Shown piece by piece: positions 51,518 through 53,566 of a stretch of DNA of 53,566 bases. Both the position numbers and the translations under genes were made by a program. The notes beneath the pieces are model-generated. The model saw only the letters and a list, made by a program, of their open reading frames with translations. It ran no database searches and was not told the origin of the DNA. This DNA comes from an uncultured Verrucomicrobiota bacterium (lineage in GTDB: Bacteria > Verrucomicrobiota > Verrucomicrobiia > Limisphaerales > UBA1412): the NCBI GenBank assembly GCA_944389455.1, contig CALXMK010000017.1, forward strand, positions 1 through 53,566. The letters run 5' to 3'. The stretch's first letter is position 1. The number at the start of each line of letters is the position of its first letter.

Positions 51518-52858
51518 ATGAATAGACGAGATTTTTTAAAAAACACGGCAATGGCGGGTGCTTTTATCTCATCCGTTCCCTTTATTAAAGCTAATAGTCC
51601 ATCTAAAATATACAAGACGGCTCTCATCGGTTCCGGTTGGTGGGGAATGAATATTCTGGGAGAAGCTATCGCCAGCGGCGAATGCAAAGTAGTCGCTCTC
51701 TGTGATGTAGACCAACGTATTCTTAAGAACTCGATTGAAAAAGTAGAAAAATTAACCAGTGATACCCCCAAAGCATATACTGATTATCGTGAACTCCTTC
51801 AAAAGGAACGCCCGGAAATCGTTATTGTCGCAACTCCCGACCACTGGCACCCTCTCATTTTCATTGATGCCGTCAAGCAAGGGGCTCATGTCTATGTAGA
51901 AAAACCGATCTCTCACACTCTCTTGGAAGGAGCTGCCATGGTCAAAGCTGCTCGAGAAGCCAATCGCGTAGCTATTGGTGGCACCCATCGCAGGGTTTCT
52001 CCTCACAATATCAGCGCCAGAGAATTCATCCGCTCCGGAAAACTGGGTAAAGTTGGTCTAATCAAAGCTTTTGTCAACTACGGTGGAGGTCCAGAACCCC
52101 CCCTTAAAAATATTGAACCCCCTAAAGAACTTGATTGGGATATGTGGTGCGGGCCGGCTCCATTACGCCCCTATTGCGGCAGTTTGGATAATCCTTGGGG
52201 AGGAGGTCCTCATCCCAGAGGCTTCCGCTCCTATCTTGATTATGCTAATGGCCAAATGGGAGACTGGGGAATTCACTGGATTGATCAAATTCATTGGATT
52301 CTGGATCTCAAACAGCCCAAGAGAGTCTTCTCTATCGGAGGAAGGCCTATTCAAGGACCTCCCATCTTGAATGAAGAAGAGCAAACCTCTGATGCGCCTG
52401 ATCATCAAATAGCCACATTTGAATATGAAAACGACATCAATGTTTACTGGGAACATCGCAAATTTGCAGGCAATAATCAAGCCAAGGGAGAAAACGTCGG
52501 TTGCTACTTCTATGGAACCAAAGGGGTACTCCACCTAGGATGGATTTCCGGCTGGGTTTTCTATCCCAGTTGGCAGGGAGAAATTATTCGAGTTCCCTCT
52601 CAACTTCACAAACCAGATGATCAAAACATAAAAGAAAATTGGGCAAACTTCCTCTCATGTATCAAAACCGGAGAACGTCCCATCTGTGATATCGAAGAAA
52701 CCTATAATGCGACGGCAGCATGTTTGCTTGCTATGGCTTCTCTTAAAGCAGGACGCAGTCTGGATTGGGATATGGAAAAACGCTCCTTCACAAATGCTCC
52801 AGAAGCAAATTCACTTCTTAAACGCACCTATCGAGGTTCTTGGGAATATCCTATCTAA
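51518..52858 (+). CDS. Exported Gfo/Idh/MocA-family oxidoreductase
   Basis: A 446-residue protein with a twin-arginine-type leader (MNRRDFLKNTAMAGAFISSVPFIKA) followed by the Rossmann fold (TALIGSGWWGMNILGEA), ATPDHWHPLIF, the VEKPISHT catalytic-lysine block and a C-terminal substrate domain (GDWGIHWIDQIHWIL, HRKFAGNNQAKGENVGCYFYGTKG). Family members are NAD(P)-dependent sugar oxidoreductases or glycosidases. Secreted copies with this leader are abundant in Verrucomicrobiota and Planctomycetota. The bound cofactor would explain Tat export after folding. It stands alone between its own promoter and a strong terminator. Confidence 0.92.
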   Translation: MNRRDFLKNTAMAGAFISSVPFIKANSPSKIYKTALIGSGWWGMNILGEAIASGECKVVALCDVDQRILKNSIEKVEKLTSDTPKAYTDYRELLQKERPEIVIVATPDHWHPLIFIDAVKQGAHVYVEKPISHTLLEGAAMVKAAREANRVAIGGTHRRVSPHNISAREFIRSGKLGKVGLIKAFVNYGGGPEPPLKNIEPPKELDWDMWCGPAPLRPYCGSLDNPWGGGPHPRGFRSYLDYANGQMGDWGIHWIDQIHWILDLKQPKRVFSIGGRPIQGPPILNEEEQTSDAPDHQIATFEYENDINVYWEHRKFAGNNQAKGENVGCYFYGTKGVLHLGWISGWVFYPSWQGEIIRVPSQLHKPDDQNIKENWANFLSCIKTGERPICDIEETYNATAACLLAMASLKAGRSLDWDMEKRSFTNAPEANSLLKRTYRGSWEYPI

Positions 52859-52934
52859 ATTTTAGATTTCTGAGAGAATAAAAACTTTTAATCCACTCAA
52901 AAGTATTTCTGCTGTTGAGAGACCCTTATAAAAA

Positions 52935-52960
52935 AGTGCGCTATCTGATGATAGCGCACT
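52935..52960 (+). terminator. Intrinsic terminator after the Gfo/Idh/MocA gene
   Basis: A perfect 11-bp stem (AGTGCGCTATC and complement) with loop TGAT, followed by ATTTTATT. Confidence 0.88.
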
Positions 52961-53035
52961 ATTTTATTACTGCTATACTAACAATACTTATTTAAGCCAA
53001 ATGAAATACGATAGATAAGTTTAAGTAATTATAAT

Positions 53036-53266
53036 TTACTTTATAAATCCTATAGACGGATTTACCTTATGATTATTTCCTGTAGAAAAATGAATCTCAG
53101 ATAAATAATCAAATCCCCCACTTGACGCCTGCACCTCCTGAGCAGAATATTCAATCGGCGATAAATACATCTTCCAAAAAAGGAAAGTAAAAAGAACAAC
53201 TGATGAAAAAAATAGAGTCGGTAGAATATCCCTCCGAAAGTTTAACCACTTGCGGCGATTTGACAT
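53036..53266 (-). CDS. Small single-span membrane protein (76 aa), unknown
   Basis: The start at 53266 (MSNRRKWLNFRRDILPTLFFSS) is preferred over in-frame starts up to 53314. It has AAGGGA about 8 bases upstream, and a sigma-54-like promoter would begin transcription near 53314. The product has a basic N-terminus, one membrane segment (about residues 16-36) and an outward-facing tail (SAQEVQASSGGFDYLSEIHFSTGN). No family is recognised. Confidence 0.6.
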   Translation of the reverse strand: MSNRRKWLNFRRDILPTLFFSSVVLFTFLFWKMYLSPIEYSAQEVQASSGGFDYLSEIHFSTGNNHKVNPSIGFIK

Positions 53267-53323
53267 CGGGATCTTCCCTTCATTTCTTATAGATGCTCTA
53301 GTTCTCATCACCAAGTTCTAATA

Positions 53324-53341
53324 TAGCATTCTTCATGCCAA
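53324..53341 (-). promoter_or_regulatory. Sigma-54-like promoter upstream of the small membrane protein
   Basis: On the minus strand TTGGCATGAAGAATGCTA: GG and GC are exactly ten bases apart. The -24 element matches TGGCAY fully; the -12 is ATGCT instead of TTGCW. The expected start is near 53314, giving a 48-base leader to 53266. Confidence 0.5.
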
Positions 53342-53506
53342 AGGTATATGTGCTTTTAGTTATTTCGATAAATAAAAAGTCTACTTTATCCTCAACTCCA
53401 TCCGAAATGGAATTTCTCTTTCATCTATTATTAAGGGAAAAGGAAAAACAAAATTTCTAAAGGGAAGGAAAGAAGTAGATAGAGTGGGGTGAGTGGAGAA
53501 AAAAAG

Positions 53507-53543
53507 AAGAAGCGATGGAGTAACAGAGACTTCATCGCTTCTT
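53507..53543 (-). terminator. Terminator of a minus-strand gene lying right of the window
   Basis: A 15-bp stem (AAGAAGCGATGGAGT and complement, one G-T pair) with a 7-base loop. On the minus strand it is followed by CTTTTTTTC. No gene in the window uses it, so it should end a leftward gene beyond 53566. The stretch 53342-53506 holds no other feature I can support. Confidence 0.7.
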
Positions 53544-53566
53544 AAAGAAAAACCCCGGCAACGACC

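Overview
The window is bacterial chromosome. The best guess for the host is a Verrucomicrobiota-type (PVC) bacterium. The reasons are a 51-residue very basic protein of the kind conserved in Chlamydiae and Verrucomicrobia, twin-arginine-type secreted Gfo/Idh/MocA and phosphotriesterase-like proteins, a large cadherin/Ig-like exoprotein, the AT-rich native genes, and a Gram-negative envelope set (RND efflux with an outer-membrane channel, LptF/G-type permease, PgpA). The phylum is inferred from gene content; there is no rRNA here.

Layout. (1) Bases 1-8802 form a restriction island with visibly higher GC and C-ending codon preference in most genes: the end of hsdM, hsdS, two small unknown ORFs, hsdR, then a type III Res subunit with no Mod partner. 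(2) 8821-12954, minus strand, is a housekeeping run clpP-clpX-aminotransferase-radical SAM activase. (3) 13292-16803, plus strand: small basic protein, rRNA pseudouridine synthase, SH3-domain exported protein, folD and a conserved unknown. (4) 16915-27530, minus strand: cysteine desulfurase, Kef-type antiporter, ftsY, PHP phosphoesterase, nusB, LptF/G permease, a 71-residue membrane protein with a sodium:solute symporter, and a phosphotriesterase-like protein that has lost its metal ligands. (5) 27662-36025 is a divergent regulatory unit: a thioredoxin-like protein plus a complete RND efflux pump on the minus strand, and a sigma-54 activator on the plus strand. (6) 36274-45292: EF-G-like factor, tRNA-fMet, triple-LTxxQ periplasmic protein, homoserine dehydrogenase, a lipoprotein, an FtsB-like protein, pgpA, CCA-adding-type enzyme, FGE-like protein and tRNA-Leu. 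(7) 45366-53314: a giant RCC1/Ig-repeat exoprotein split by a one-base frameshift, a DHH phosphoesterase, a secreted Gfo/Idh/MocA protein and a small membrane protein.

The most interesting system is unit 5. The 251-bp gap between the thioredoxin-like gene and the activator gene holds a near-consensus sigma-54 promoter (34234-34250) aimed at the efflux operon. About 105-140 bp upstream of its expected start lies a perfect 35-bp palindrome (34328-34362), which also overlaps the -35 box of the activator's own sigma-70 promoter. The activator has a GAF-like sensor region carrying a CX2CX5CX5C cysteine cluster and an intact GAFTGA loop. The thioredoxin-like protein at the head of the efflux operon has WSKPC in place of WCGPC. 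Together these suggest a redox- or metal-sensing, sigma-54-driven efflux response with autoregulation. A second sigma-54-like site precedes the small membrane protein at the right edge. Motifs, spacings and palindromes are read directly from the sequence; the regulatory logic is inference.
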